A DNA stretch of 52,567 nt, taken from NCBI GenBank assembly GCA_016235815.1, contig JACRIM010000053.1:1-52567 (forward strand), written 5' to 3'. The position numbers and the translations under genes were made by a program. Positions 17,197 through 26,706 of this stretch are shown piece by piece. The stretch is from Planctomycetota bacterium (lineage in GTDB: Bacteria; Planctomycetota; Phycisphaerae; UBA1845; UTPLA1). Below the pieces are notes generated by a model, which worked only from the letters and a program-made list of their open reading frames with translations, did not search any database and was not told the DNA's origin. Position 1 is the first letter of the stretch. Each line of letters begins with the position of its first letter.

Positions 17197-17955
17197 GTGG
17201 AGTCCTATCTCGTCTATCTCGCATACGCAGTCGCCGCGATTGGCTCCGCCGCGGTCTATGCCGCATTGCCGCGCGATGGGGTCGCGCCGCGGAAGAGCTT
17301 CCTGGTGCCCATGCTCGGGCTGACGATCGGCGGCGTCGTGGTGTTGTTGGATAAGTTCACCGGTGACGCTGCGAAGACGTGGTATTCCGTGCTGCTCGTC
17401 GTTCTTTCGCTCGGCGGCGCGGTGCGCGTGGTGACGCATCCCAAGCCGGTATATTCCGCGCTCTATTTCGTGATGGTCGTGCTTTCGACGGCGGCGTTGA
17501 TGGTTGTTTGCGGTGCTGAGTTTCTCGGGGCCGCGCTGGTGGTTGTCTATGCCGGTGCGATTCTGGTGACGTATGTGTTCGTGATCATGCTGGCGCAGCA
17601 GTCGCACCTTGGAACCGAAGCCCAGTTTTCGATGATGGTTGATTACGACCGAAGCTCGCGCGAGCCGTTTGCGGCGGTTGCGGCCGGTTTCGTGTTGGTG
17701 GCGACGGTGGCCGGCGTGATTGCTGGTCGCGGGGCGAGCGCGGCGAATCCCGTGCCGCCGCCGGTCGAGGGCAACACGATGGCGCTCGGCCGCGTGCTGC
17801 TCACGGATTTTGCGATCAGTGTGGAACTGGCGGGCGTGCTGCTGATGGTGGCGATGATCGGGGCGATCGCGATCGCGCGAAGGCGATTCCCGAAGAGCGA
17901 AGAAACCGCCGCGTATCAGCCCGGTGAGATCGGGCGGCATGTGAAGCCGTTCTGA
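17197..17955 (+). CDS. nuoJ: NADH-quinone oxidoreductase subunit J
   Basis: 252 residues from a GTG at 17197, chosen for GAGG five bases upstream and because the product then begins with a membrane helix; an upstream TTG at 17152 would add a polar stretch. Five membrane helices are visible, with the family block HPKPVYSALYFVMVVLSTAALMV and EFLGAALVVVYAGAILVTYVFVIML. NuoJ is a core membrane-arm subunit next to NuoK. Length is normal to slightly long because of an extended loop between helices 4 and 5. Confidence 0.93.
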   Translation: MESYLVYLAYAVAAIGSAAVYAALPRDGVAPRKSFLVPMLGLTIGGVVVLLDKFTGDAAKTWYSVLLVVLSLGGAVRVVTHPKPVYSALYFVMVVLSTAALMVVCGAEFLGAALVVVYAGAILVTYVFVIMLAQQSHLGTEAQFSMMVDYDRSSREPFAAVAAGFVLVATVAGVIAGRGASAANPVPPPVEGNTMALGRVLLTDFAISVELAGVLLMVAMIGAIAIARRRFPKSEETAAYQPGEIGRHVKPF

Positions 17956-17956
17956 G

Positions 17957-18020
17957 GAAGGGTTTAAGGGTTCAAGGGTCCGAGGGTTCGAGGGTTTAAG
18001 GGTCCGAGGGGCCTAGGGGC
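17957..18020. repeat. Tandem GGGTTYRA octamer repeat
   Basis: Six to seven consecutive 8-bp units of the form GGG(T)(T/C)(C/T)(A/G)A, such as GGGTTTAA, GGGTTCAA and GGGTCCGA, followed by GGGGCCTAGGGGCC. They lie between nuoJ and nuoK. Too short and too uniform for CRISPR. Confidence 0.85.
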
Positions 18021-18041
18021 CAAGTGAAGGAAGGGTTTGTT

Positions 18042-18341
18042 TTGAATTCGTCGGCGTTGATGTTGGTGGGGGCGATGCTCTTTGGGTTGGGCGTAGTCGG
18101 TTTTCTGACGCGCCGCAATCTGATCATCATGTTCCTCTGCACTGAGGTCATGTTTCAGGGCGTTCTCGTCAACTTCGTCGCCATGGGCCAGCGCTGGGGC
18201 AACTTGCAGGGTCAGGCCTTCGGGCTTTTTGTTTTGGTGATTGCCGCGGTGGAGGCCGGTTTGGGGCTGGCCATCGTGGTGATGCTGTATCGTCGGCGCG
18301 GCACGCTGGATGCGGAGCATTGGCGCACGTTGCGCGGGTAG
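18042..18341 (+). CDS. nuoK: NADH-quinone oxidoreductase subunit K
   Basis: 99 residues from a TTG at 18042, preferred because GGAAGG lies about 8 bases upstream and the length matches the family; a GTG at 18024 would add six residues. Three membrane helices are visible, with the conserved glutamates in CTEVMFQ (helix 2) and AAVEAGLGLAIVVML (helix 3) that take part in proton translocation. Confidence 0.93.
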   Translation: MNSSALMLVGAMLFGLGVVGFLTRRNLIIMFLCTEVMFQGVLVNFVAMGQRWGNLQGQAFGLFVLVIAAVEAGLGLAIVVMLYRRRGTLDAEHWRTLRG

Positions 18342-18349
18342 ATGGAGTT

Positions 18350-18417
18350 GGCAGGGTCCGTTGTGCGGACCACGATGGCGCGTTGCACTGGAATGGTCCG
18401 CACAGCGGACCCTACAT
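18350..18417. repeat. Paired GGTCCGC palindromes between nuoK and nuoL
   Basis: GGTCCGTTGTGCGGACC and GGTCCGCACAGCGGACC lie in inverted orientation about 30 bp apart. They belong to the same family as GGTCCGCTGCGCGGACC in front of nuoH. The pair could fold into one large hairpin. Confidence 0.8.
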
Positions 18418-18422
18418 AGTGA

Positions 18423-20444
18423 GTGGAAGTTTTGGATCTGAATAACGTCGAGACGCTCGCCATTCTGATTCCGCTGCTGCCCCTGCTCGGGGCGGTGGCG
18501 GTCGGGGTGATCGGTCTGCGCGGGCTGCGGTCCAATTCGCATTGGCTTGTGCTCATCGGCGTCGGCCTCGCGCTGGCGTGTGCTGTTCGTCTGTTCATGA
18601 ATATCAACCTTGCCCTGACCAAGGGCGGCTCGGGCTGCATCGACGGGCTGGCCAAGTCGTGGCTGATCTACGGCTGGATCAATGCCGGCGTTACGTGGAT
18701 GAATGTCACGTTTCGGATCGACTCGCTGACTTGCGTGATGCTGCTGACCGTGCTGAGCGTGTCGTTTCTCGTGGTGGCCTATTCCGTCGGCTACATGCGC
18801 GATCATCACGGCCATGCCGAGCGCGGCTATGAACGTTTCTTCGCCTTCCTCGGCATCTTCGTGTTCTCGATGTGCATGTTGGTGCTGGCGGGGAACTTCC
18901 TGTTGCTGTACCTCGGCTGGGAACTCGTCGGTCTGTCGAGCTATCTGCTCATCGGCTTCTACTATGAAAAGCCATCGGCCGCGGCCGCCGCGAAGAAGGC
19001 GTTCATCGTCAATCGCATCGGCGACTTCGGCTTCGGCCTTGGCATCTTCCTTATTTACTACACCTTCGGCACGCTGGATTACAAGGAAGTCTTCGACCTC
19101 GTCGCCAAGATGAAGATGGCCGGTGGGGCGGCGTTGTCGCCTGATCGGGTTACGGCGATTGCACTCCTGCTGTTTTGCGGCGCGATGGGCAAGAGCGCCC
19201 AGTTGCCGCTGCATGTCTGGCTGCCGGATGCGATGGAAGGCCCGACGCCGGTGAGCGCGCTGATTCACGCCGCGACGATGGTCACGGCCGGCGTCTATAT
19301 GGTCGTTCGCTGCAACGTCATCTTTTCCGCCTCGCACTATGCCATGTGGATCGTTGCCACCATCGGCGGCATCACGTCGCTGTTTGCCGCGACGATTGCG
19401 CTCACGCAGTTCGACATGAAGCGCATCCTTGCATACTCAACGCTCAGCCAGCTTGGTTACATGTTTCTCGGCGCGGGGGTTGGCGCGTTTGATTCGGCGA
19501 TCTTCCACCTGTTCACGCATGCCTTCTTTAAGGCCCTGCTCTTCCTCGGCGCCGGCAGCGTGATGCACGCCATGGCCGGTGTGATTGATATTCGCCATTT
19601 CTCCGGCCTGGCGAGGTCCATGAAGATTACGGCGACGACCTTCTGCATTGGCGGACTGGCCCTTGCCGGTTTCCCGCTGCTGGCCGGTTTCTGGAGCAAG
19701 GACGAGATTATTCACGCCGCGCTGTCGAGCGACATGCCGTGGCTCGGGTATATGGCACTGATCACGGCGTGGATGACGGCCTTCTACACGTTCCGAATGA
19801 TCTTTATGGCGTTTCATGGGCAGGAGCGATTGCCGCGCGACGTTCATCATGCGCATGAGTCCGGCCCGTGGATGACGGCACCGCTTCTCATTCTCTCGGT
19901 CGGTGCGATCTGTGCCGGTTACGTCGGCGTGACCTTTGGCGGACACGGCTTTCTCGGCGTGTTTGAGCCGCACGGCGAGTTCCATCATTTCCTTTCGTAT
20001 TTCACCAGCGGACACCGCGGCACGCCGAAACATGTCGGCGCGGCCGAGGCTGGCTGGCTGCTTGGCGGCCATCGGTTGATGTATGTCTCCGCGGCGATTT
20101 CGCTCTGGGGCATTGGGACGGCGTGGTTCTTCTATCGCCGGCGACCGACGATTCCGCTGGCGATCGCGTTCGCCAGCGGCGGGCTGTATCGCCTGCTCTA
20201 CAACAAGTATTACGTGGATGAGTTGTATGACCTCGCGCTGGTGCGGCCGCTGCGGCGCATCGGCATGGTGTGTTACAACCTCGACCGCTATTTCATCAAT
20301 GCGATCCTGTGGGTCATCGCGGCTGTTCCGCGGTTGATCGGGATCATTCTCAAGGGCTGGCAGACCGGTGCCATGCAGGGGTATGCCCTGGCGATGGTGG
20401 TCGGATTGCTGGTCATGATCTGGTGGATGCTGGTGGCGGCGTGA
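18423..20444 (+). CDS. nuoL: NADH-quinone oxidoreductase subunit L
   Basis: 673 residues from a GTG at 18423 (a TTG at 18432 after GGAAG is an alternative). It is the largest antiporter-like subunit, with about 15-16 membrane helices. Landmarks are NFLLLYLGWELVGLSSYLLIGFYYEKP, LHVWLPDAMEGPTPVSALIHAATMVTAGVY (the family signature) and LIYAST-like LAYSTLSQLGYMFLGAG. The long lateral helix expected at the C-terminus follows. NuoL is the distal proton channel of complex I. Confidence 0.95.
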   Translation: MEVLDLNNVETLAILIPLLPLLGAVAVGVIGLRGLRSNSHWLVLIGVGLALACAVRLFMNINLALTKGGSGCIDGLAKSWLIYGWINAGVTWMNVTFRIDSLTCVMLLTVLSVSFLVVAYSVGYMRDHHGHAERGYERFFAFLGIFVFSMCMLVLAGNFLLLYLGWELVGLSSYLLIGFYYEKPSAAAAAKKAFIVNRIGDFGFGLGIFLIYYTFGTLDYKEVFDLVAKMKMAGGAALSPDRVTAIALLLFCGAMGKSAQLPLHVWLPDAMEGPTPVSALIHAATMVTAGVYMVVRCNVIFSASHYAMWIVATIGGITSLFAATIALTQFDMKRILAYSTLSQLGYMFLGAGVGAFDSAIFHLFTHAFFKALLFLGAGSVMHAMAGVIDIRHFSGLARSMKITATTFCIGGLALAGFPLLAGFWSKDEIIHAALSSDMPWLGYMALITAWMTAFYTFRMIFMAFHGQERLPRDVHHAHESGPWMTAPLLILSVGAICAGYVGVTFGGHGFLGVFEPHGEFHHFLSYFTSGHRGTPKHVGAAEAGWLLGGHRLMYVSAAISLWGIGTAWFFYRRRPTIPLAIAFASGGLYRLLYNKYYVDELYDLALVRPLRRIGMVCYNLDRYFINAILWVIAAVPRLIGIILKGWQTGAMQGYALAMVVGLLVMIWWMLVAA

Positions 20445-20463
20445 TCGGAAAAACAAGCTGGAT

Positions 20464-20489
20464 GGACACAGGTTGGAAACCTGTGCCAC
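20464..20489. repeat. Palindromic repeat between nuoL and nuoM
   Basis: One full CACAGGTTGGAAACCTGTG copy, ending 11 bases before the nuoM start codon. Confidence 0.85.
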
Positions 20490-20499
20490 ATGGAAACGA

Positions 20500-22194
20500 A
20501 TGAACGGATTGTTCGAACATCACATTCTCTCGCTGATCGTCTTCCTGCCGGTCGCGGCGGCGGCGTTGCTTTTTACGCGCACGTCGTGGGATGCGCCGAC
20601 GGTCCGGCGGTTTGCGATGTTCGTCGCGCTGCTGGTGTTCGCACTGGCGTGCTATGCCACGAGCATGTTTCTTAATCAGTCGGCCACGGAGCGCGGACAG
20701 TTTCATCTGGTCGAGCGGCTGCACTGGTTCGGCGACACCGACAGCCTCGCCCCCGTGCATCTGCAATATCACGTCGGAGTCGATGGTATTTCGTTGCCGC
20801 TTCTGTTGTTGACGGCGTTTCTGACGCCGCTTGCGATCTGGGGCAGCTTCACCGGGATTCAGGATCGCTGCCGTGAGTATTACAGTCTGATGCTCCTCCT
20901 GCACGGCGCGATGCTCGGCGTTTTCTGTGCACGCGATCTGCTGCTGTTCTACATCTTCTTCGAGTTCACGCTCATCCCGCTGTACTTCCTGATCGGCATC
21001 TGGGGCGGCTCGCAGCGCACCAAGGCCGCGAATATGTTTTTCATCTACACGCTGACGGGCAGCATGTTGACCTTCGCCGGCGTGCTGTACCTCGGGTGGA
21101 AGGCGTCGCTGCTGCCGCTCGGCGCGGACAAGACGTACGAGTTTTCATTCGATCTTGATCGCTTGTACGAATTGGCCGCTGCGGGGTATCTGTCGCTGGA
21201 TGTGCAGTGGTGGTTGTTCCTTGCCTTCTTCGCGGGATTCGCGATCAAGGTGCCGCTCTTTCCGATGCACACGTGGCTGCCGCTGGCGCACACTGAGGCT
21301 CCGACGGCGGGCAGCGTCATGCTTGCGGCGGTGTTGCTGAAACTCGGCACGTATGGATTCTTGCGATTGTCTCTGCCGATGCTGCCCGAGGCGTCGGTTG
21401 CGCTCGCGCCGTTTGTGTCCATCCTTGCGATCATCGGCATCATCTATGGCGCACTCGCCGCGTGGGTGCAGGACGATGTGAAGAAGCTGGTCGCGTATTC
21501 GTCGGTGTCGCACCTGGGCTTCTGTCTGCTCGGCATGTTCAGTTTGAAGATGGCGGGCCTGCAAGGTTCGCTGCTCTACATGGTGAACCACGGTCTTTCC
21601 ACCGGCGCGCTGTTCCTTATTGTCGGCATGATCTACGAGCGCTATCACACCCGCGAATTCGCCAAGATCGGCGGCCTCGCCCGCAAGATGCCGGTGATGA
21701 CGTTCTTCCTGATCGTCTTCACCATGTCGAGCATCGGGCTGCCGGGCACCAACGGCTTCATCAGTGAATTCCTCGTGCTGCTCGGCACGTTCAATTCGTC
21801 GAAGGCCGAGGCCGGTTCGCCCGCAGGCCCGCTCGGCATGTGGTACGCGATCCCCGCAGCGAGCGGCATTTTGCTCGGCGCGATCTACATGCTGCACATG
21901 GCGCGATGTGTGCTCTTTGGCCCATTGAAGGAACCCGGGCACGGGTTCGATTCATCGACAGGGTTGACGCAGGACCTGACGCGGCGCGAGATCGGCATCC
22001 TCGTGCCGATTGCCGCAGTCTGCATTCTTATTGGTGTGTATCCGCGCGTGGTGACGGACATCACCGCGCCCGCGTTGCAGTCGCAGGTGCTGACCCGCGC
22101 CCATCACATGGTGAAGCGCGGCCCGGCGCCGGCCGTGGCGATGCACGATGTGGCACCGGTTTCCAACCGGTGCGAAGTGGAGGTCGCGCGATGA
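20500..22194 (+). CDS. nuoM: NADH-quinone oxidoreductase subunit M
   Basis: 564 residues from the ATG at 20500, with GGAAACGA just before it; an in-frame TTG at 20473 lies in the repeat and is unlikely. It has about 14 membrane helices with FFEFTLIPLYFLIGIWGG (conserved Glu) and FPMHTWLPLAHTEAPTAGSVMLAAVLLKLGTYG. It is a proton-pumping antiporter-like subunit. The last 15-20 residues are encoded by a GGTTTCCAACC palindrome (VAPVSNRCEVEVAR), so the C-terminus was extended or replaced by a repeat. It overlaps nuoN by ATGA. Confidence 0.95.
   Translation: MNGLFEHHILSLIVFLPVAAAALLFTRTSWDAPTVRRFAMFVALLVFALACYATSMFLNQSATERGQFHLVERLHWFGDTDSLAPVHLQYHVGVDGISLPLLLLTAFLTPLAIWGSFTGIQDRCREYYSLMLLLHGAMLGVFCARDLLLFYIFFEFTLIPLYFLIGIWGGSQRTKAANMFFIYTLTGSMLTFAGVLYLGWKASLLPLGADKTYEFSFDLDRLYELAAAGYLSLDVQWWLFLAFFAGFAIKVPLFPMHTWLPLAHTEAPTAGSVMLAAVLLKLGTYGFLRLSLPMLPEASVALAPFVSILAIIGIIYGALAAWVQDDVKKLVAYSSVSHLGFCLLGMFSLKMAGLQGSLLYMVNHGLSTGALFLIVGMIYERYHTREFAKIGGLARKMPVMTFFLIVFTMSSIGLPGTNGFISEFLVLLGTFNSSKAEAGSPAGPLGMWYAIPAASGILLGAIYMLHMARCVLFGPLKEPGHGFDSSTGLTQDLTRREIGILVPIAAVCILIGVYPRVVTDITAPALQSQVLTRAHHMVKRGPAPAVAMHDVAPVSNRCEVEVAR
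22150..22172. repeat. Palindromic repeat inside the 3' end of nuoM
   Basis: GCACCGGTTTCCAACCGGTGC is a perfect palindrome of the same family, here read in frame as protein 20-40 bp before the nuoM stop codon. Confidence 0.85.
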
Positions 22195-23777
22195 ACATCG
22201 TCGCCCTCCATCCCATGGTTCACGGCCTTTTGCCTGAGCTGCTGCTTGTCGGCGGGGCGTCGGCGATTTTGATCGTCGGCGTGCTCGGGGCGCGTGCCCT
22301 GGCATTTCCGCTGAGCATTCTCTCGGCGGCAGGGGCCATCTGGATGAGCACGCGACTTGCGATCCTTCCCGCAGAGGCGACGGCGGCACTGCACATTGAT
22401 TCGCTTGTCGCCTTTACGCGGCTGTGCACGTTGCTGGTTGGCGTGCTGATCCTGCTCGTGAATCGTCACGTGCCCGAGGAACGTGAACAGCCCGAGTACT
22501 TCTCGCTCATCCTGTTTTCGCTCGCGGGCATCATGCTGGTTTCCGTCGCGAACGATCTTGTGCTCTTGTTTCTCGCGCTTGAGTTGGTGAGCGTGCCGAC
22601 GTACATCCTCATCGGCCTGTCACGGAAGGATGTCCGCGCCCAGGAGGCGACCGGGAAGTACTTCTTCCTTGGGGCCTTCGCAGCCGCGCTGATGCTCTAC
22701 GGTTTCTCGTTTCTCTATGGCGCGGCCGGCACGATGCAACTGTTTCCGGCCGGTGGCGAAACACGCAGCCTCGCCGCGGCGTTGGCACGACCCGAAATCC
22801 TGGCCGACAAGCTCACGCTGGTCGGTCTGCTCCTCGTCATCGGCGGCCTGGCGTTCAAGGTTGCGGCCGTGCCGATGCATTTCTACGTTGCCGATGTTTA
22901 TCAGGGCGCGGCGTCAGCGATGACCGGCATGCTTGGGTTCGTGCCGAAGTTCGCGGGCTTCATCGCCCTCATTCGCGTCTTTTCGATGACCGGCTGGGTG
23001 CTGAGCGACGGCATGTTCTGGCTGCTTTGGGCGATGGCCGCGCTGACCATGACGGTTGGCAACACGCTCGCGCTGATGCAACAGAACGTGAAGCGCACGC
23101 TTGCCTATTCCAGCGTCGCGCACTCGGGCTACATGCTGGTCGCGCTGCTGGCAGGACCGGGCGGTCTGGCTCCGAACGCGGCCGATACGGAGTCGCCACT
23201 GCGCAACGGCCTTTCAGCGATGCTGTTCTATATGGTGATGTATGGCGTGATGAATCTCGGTGCTTTCGCCGCCGTGTCGTGCCTGCGAAAGACCGGCGAC
23301 GAGGGCGATGATGATTCCGTCGAGCGCCTTGAGGATGCTTCGGGATGTGCCCGAAAGCACCCGTGGGCGGCGCTGGCGTTGGCGATTTGTCTGCTCAGCC
23401 TGATGGGCATGCCCCCGACCGGCGGTTTCCTCGGCAAGCTGTATGTCTTTTCATCGGCGATGTCGTCGGAGGCGGGCACGGCGCGGGCGATGCCGATGCT
23501 GGCGCTGGTCATCATCGGCGTGCTTAACTCGGCGATCGCCGCTGCGTATTACCTGCGCATCATCGCCGCGTGCTATCTCGGCAAACCGGCCGACGGCATT
23601 CGCGCCTCGCGCTGCCGCATGCTGCATGTCGGACTTGCGGCGTGTGCGGTGCTGGTGATGGCGCTCTTTTTGCGACCGGGTGTGCTGTTTGATCGGGCGC
23701 ATTCGGCTGTGGCGGACATGGGAAATAAGCCGCTATCCACCGAAACCTCTGCAACTGCTGAACTTACGGCAAAGTAA
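22191..23777 (+). CDS. nuoN: NADH-quinone oxidoreductase subunit N
   Basis: 528 residues. The ATG at 22191 overlaps the nuoM stop and has GGAGG upstream. About 14 membrane helices are visible, with ELVSVPTYILIGLSRKD, FKVAAVPMHFYVADVYQGA (the family signature with Lys and His) and TLAYSSVAHSGYMLVAL. It is the proximal antiporter-like subunit of complex I and the last gene of the run. Confidence 0.95.
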   Translation: MNIVALHPMVHGLLPELLLVGGASAILIVGVLGARALAFPLSILSAAGAIWMSTRLAILPAEATAALHIDSLVAFTRLCTLLVGVLILLVNRHVPEEREQPEYFSLILFSLAGIMLVSVANDLVLLFLALELVSVPTYILIGLSRKDVRAQEATGKYFFLGAFAAALMLYGFSFLYGAAGTMQLFPAGGETRSLAAALARPEILADKLTLVGLLLVIGGLAFKVAAVPMHFYVADVYQGAASAMTGMLGFVPKFAGFIALIRVFSMTGWVLSDGMFWLLWAMAALTMTVGNTLALMQQNVKRTLAYSSVAHSGYMLVALLAGPGGLAPNAADTESPLRNGLSAMLFYMVMYGVMNLGAFAAVSCLRKTGDEGDDDSVERLEDASGCARKHPWAALALAICLLSLMGMPPTGGFLGKLYVFSSAMSSEAGTARAMPMLALVIIGVLNSAIAAAYYLRIIAACYLGKPADGIRASRCRMLHVGLAACAVLVMALFLRPGVLFDRAHSAVADMGNKPLSTETSATAELTAK

Positions 23778-23880
23778 TAATTCTCAGATTGACCCTTCCT
23801 GAATTTACAGTCTAATCGATAAACCATTACACTATTAGTATTAGTGAGTAGTGGGGGGGCGTTCGAGGAGGTGGATTGAA

Positions 23881-25188
23881 ATGCGCGTTTCACACGTTCG
23901 GAGGTTTGTCTTGACAAACGTGATGGCGATGTTGTTTGCGATTTGCATTTCCGACGCTCTGGCCGCAACGCGCGACGCGCAAATGATCATCAAGCAGGGC
24001 GACTCTTTCTATGGCTCGACGGTCAGGAACTTTGGGTTGGGCTCCCCCTTTACCGATGGAAATGGCAAGGTCAACTTCAACGCTCGACTCGAAGACGGTC
24101 GGTACTTCCTCTGGCGCGACACCGGCCCTGTCTTTTACAGCGGCGATGTAATATCGCCGGCTTTGACATCACCCGAACAGGGCCAGGGATTTAGTGATTC
24201 CGGTAACTTCATTCACAGGCCGAATTCAGATGGAAGTCTCAGCATCTATACAAGTGCGGGGCTCACGCTTCGCATGACGGACCCGGCGCCCGATTTCCCC
24301 GGGAAATATATACTGGGCGTGTCTCGTCCGACCATGCAGCCTGATGGTACCGCGTATTGGTATGCCACGGTTTCAGATACTCCAGGCGGCGCGATAACCA
24401 ATAATGTCATCTACAAAGCATCCGGACCCACATACTCCGGCATTACCAAGGTGATCGCAGGAAACGATGTCATCGATGGATTTACGGTCAGGCCTAATTT
24501 CGGAAACGTCAAGTACGATATTTCTGACAACAACGCCCACCATGTTCAAATCCTGAATACGACCGAGGCGGCGGCCGCGGACACGTTTTTGTTTAAGGAT
24601 GGCTCGATGGCCCTTCGGGAAGGATCGTCGACCGGCCAGGGCGACAATTGGGGTAACTTTAACACAGTCTGTGTCAACGATTTTGGGAACTATCTGGTTT
24701 CAGGGGATACCAGTCTTCCGTCGTCAGCCAACGATCAGTTTCTGGCGTACAACGGCCTGATCGTAATGCGCGAAGGCGACACGATTGATGGTTATTCGAT
24801 TCCAACTGGCTCGCGCATCGAGGGGGCCAGCATCAACAATCTTAACCACGCTGCCTACGTCTGGACGAGTTCCAACAGCGATGCCCTTCTCTACGGTGAT
24901 GCATCGTCGTTGGCGACTACATCGAAGTTGCTGCTGAAGACAACTGATTCCATCGACATTAACAACGACTCCATTCCTGACTACCTAATCTCGACTATCC
25001 TCGTCCGATTCGATTCGCAATTCACAATGGAGCTTGCCGAGGATGGATGGATCCATGTTATGGTCGGCCTGACCGACATGAATGGACTAAATCCGACGCG
25101 GGCGATTATTCGCTTGGGAGTCCCTGAACCGACGACAGCGGCGCTGCTTGCCTTAGGTCTCTTGGTCGTGGCTCGTCGGCGGCGTTAG
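23881..25188 (+). CDS. Secreted PEP-CTERM protein
   Basis: 435 residues from the ATG at 23881, which has GAGGAGG upstream. It has an N-terminal signal peptide (FVLTNVMAMLFAICISDALA) and a C-terminal sorting tail: VPEPTT, a hydrophobic helix and RRRR. PEP-CTERM tails are recognised by exosortase, which moves proteins to the envelope or exopolysaccharide. The body is rich in Gly, Asn, Asp and Ser with repeated motifs such as REGD/REGS and FLFKDGS/FLAYNGL, which suggests a beta-rich repeat fold. Function is unknown. Confidence 0.85.
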   Translation: MRVSHVRRFVLTNVMAMLFAICISDALAATRDAQMIIKQGDSFYGSTVRNFGLGSPFTDGNGKVNFNARLEDGRYFLWRDTGPVFYSGDVISPALTSPEQGQGFSDSGNFIHRPNSDGSLSIYTSAGLTLRMTDPAPDFPGKYILGVSRPTMQPDGTAYWYATVSDTPGGAITNNVIYKASGPTYSGITKVIAGNDVIDGFTVRPNFGNVKYDISDNNAHHVQILNTTEAAAADTFLFKDGSMALREGSSTGQGDNWGNFNTVCVNDFGNYLVSGDTSLPSSANDQFLAYNGLIVMREGDTIDGYSIPTGSRIEGASINNLNHAAYVWTSSNSDALLYGDASSLATTSKLLLKTTDSIDINNDSIPDYLISTILVRFDSQFTMELAEDGWIHVMVGLTDMNGLNPTRAIIRLGVPEPTTAALLALGLLVVARRRR

Positions 25189-25281
25189 GCCGGCCTTTTT
25201 CGCATTCAGTGGGGGCGTGGACCACCATCCACCCCCTTTTTGCGCCCCCCCAGGGGCGGTTTTTCGCTCCCGAACGGTCCC

Positions 25282-25345
25282 CGAACACCTGTCCTAACTT
25301 TTCCCTAAAATCCTGCTTGCCTTTTGGCCGATCCTCTGACAGAAT
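25282..25345 (+). promoter_or_regulatory. Candidate recA promoter with possible LexA half-palindrome
   Basis: TTGCCT (25317-25322) and CAGAAT (25340-25345) are separated by 17 bp, each matching 4 of 6 sigma-70 consensus bases. Just upstream, CGAACACCTGTCCT (25282-25295) resembles the Gram-positive type LexA box CGAAC-N4-GTTCG, with a perfect left half and a 3-of-5 right half. Confidence 0.35.
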
Positions 25346-25447
25346 GCCCGGGCATGGACAGGAGAATCCCGTCTCGTGCCCGGCCCAAATTTATCGCCGG
25401 TGCGAGAACGCCTTTTTGTACCCGGCCCACGATTAAAGGAGCCTTTC

Positions 25448-26629
<1,182 letters not shown>

Positions 26630-26706
26630 CCGGCCGCGTACGCACGTATAATTGATGCATGGTGTTCCGGTCTGCCGCGGCGGATCGCTGCGGGAGGAGA
26701 TTTCCC

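Noticed and set aside
17957-18020. Possible CRISPR-like array
   Set aside because: Units are contiguous 8-mers without spacers; no cas gene is in the window.
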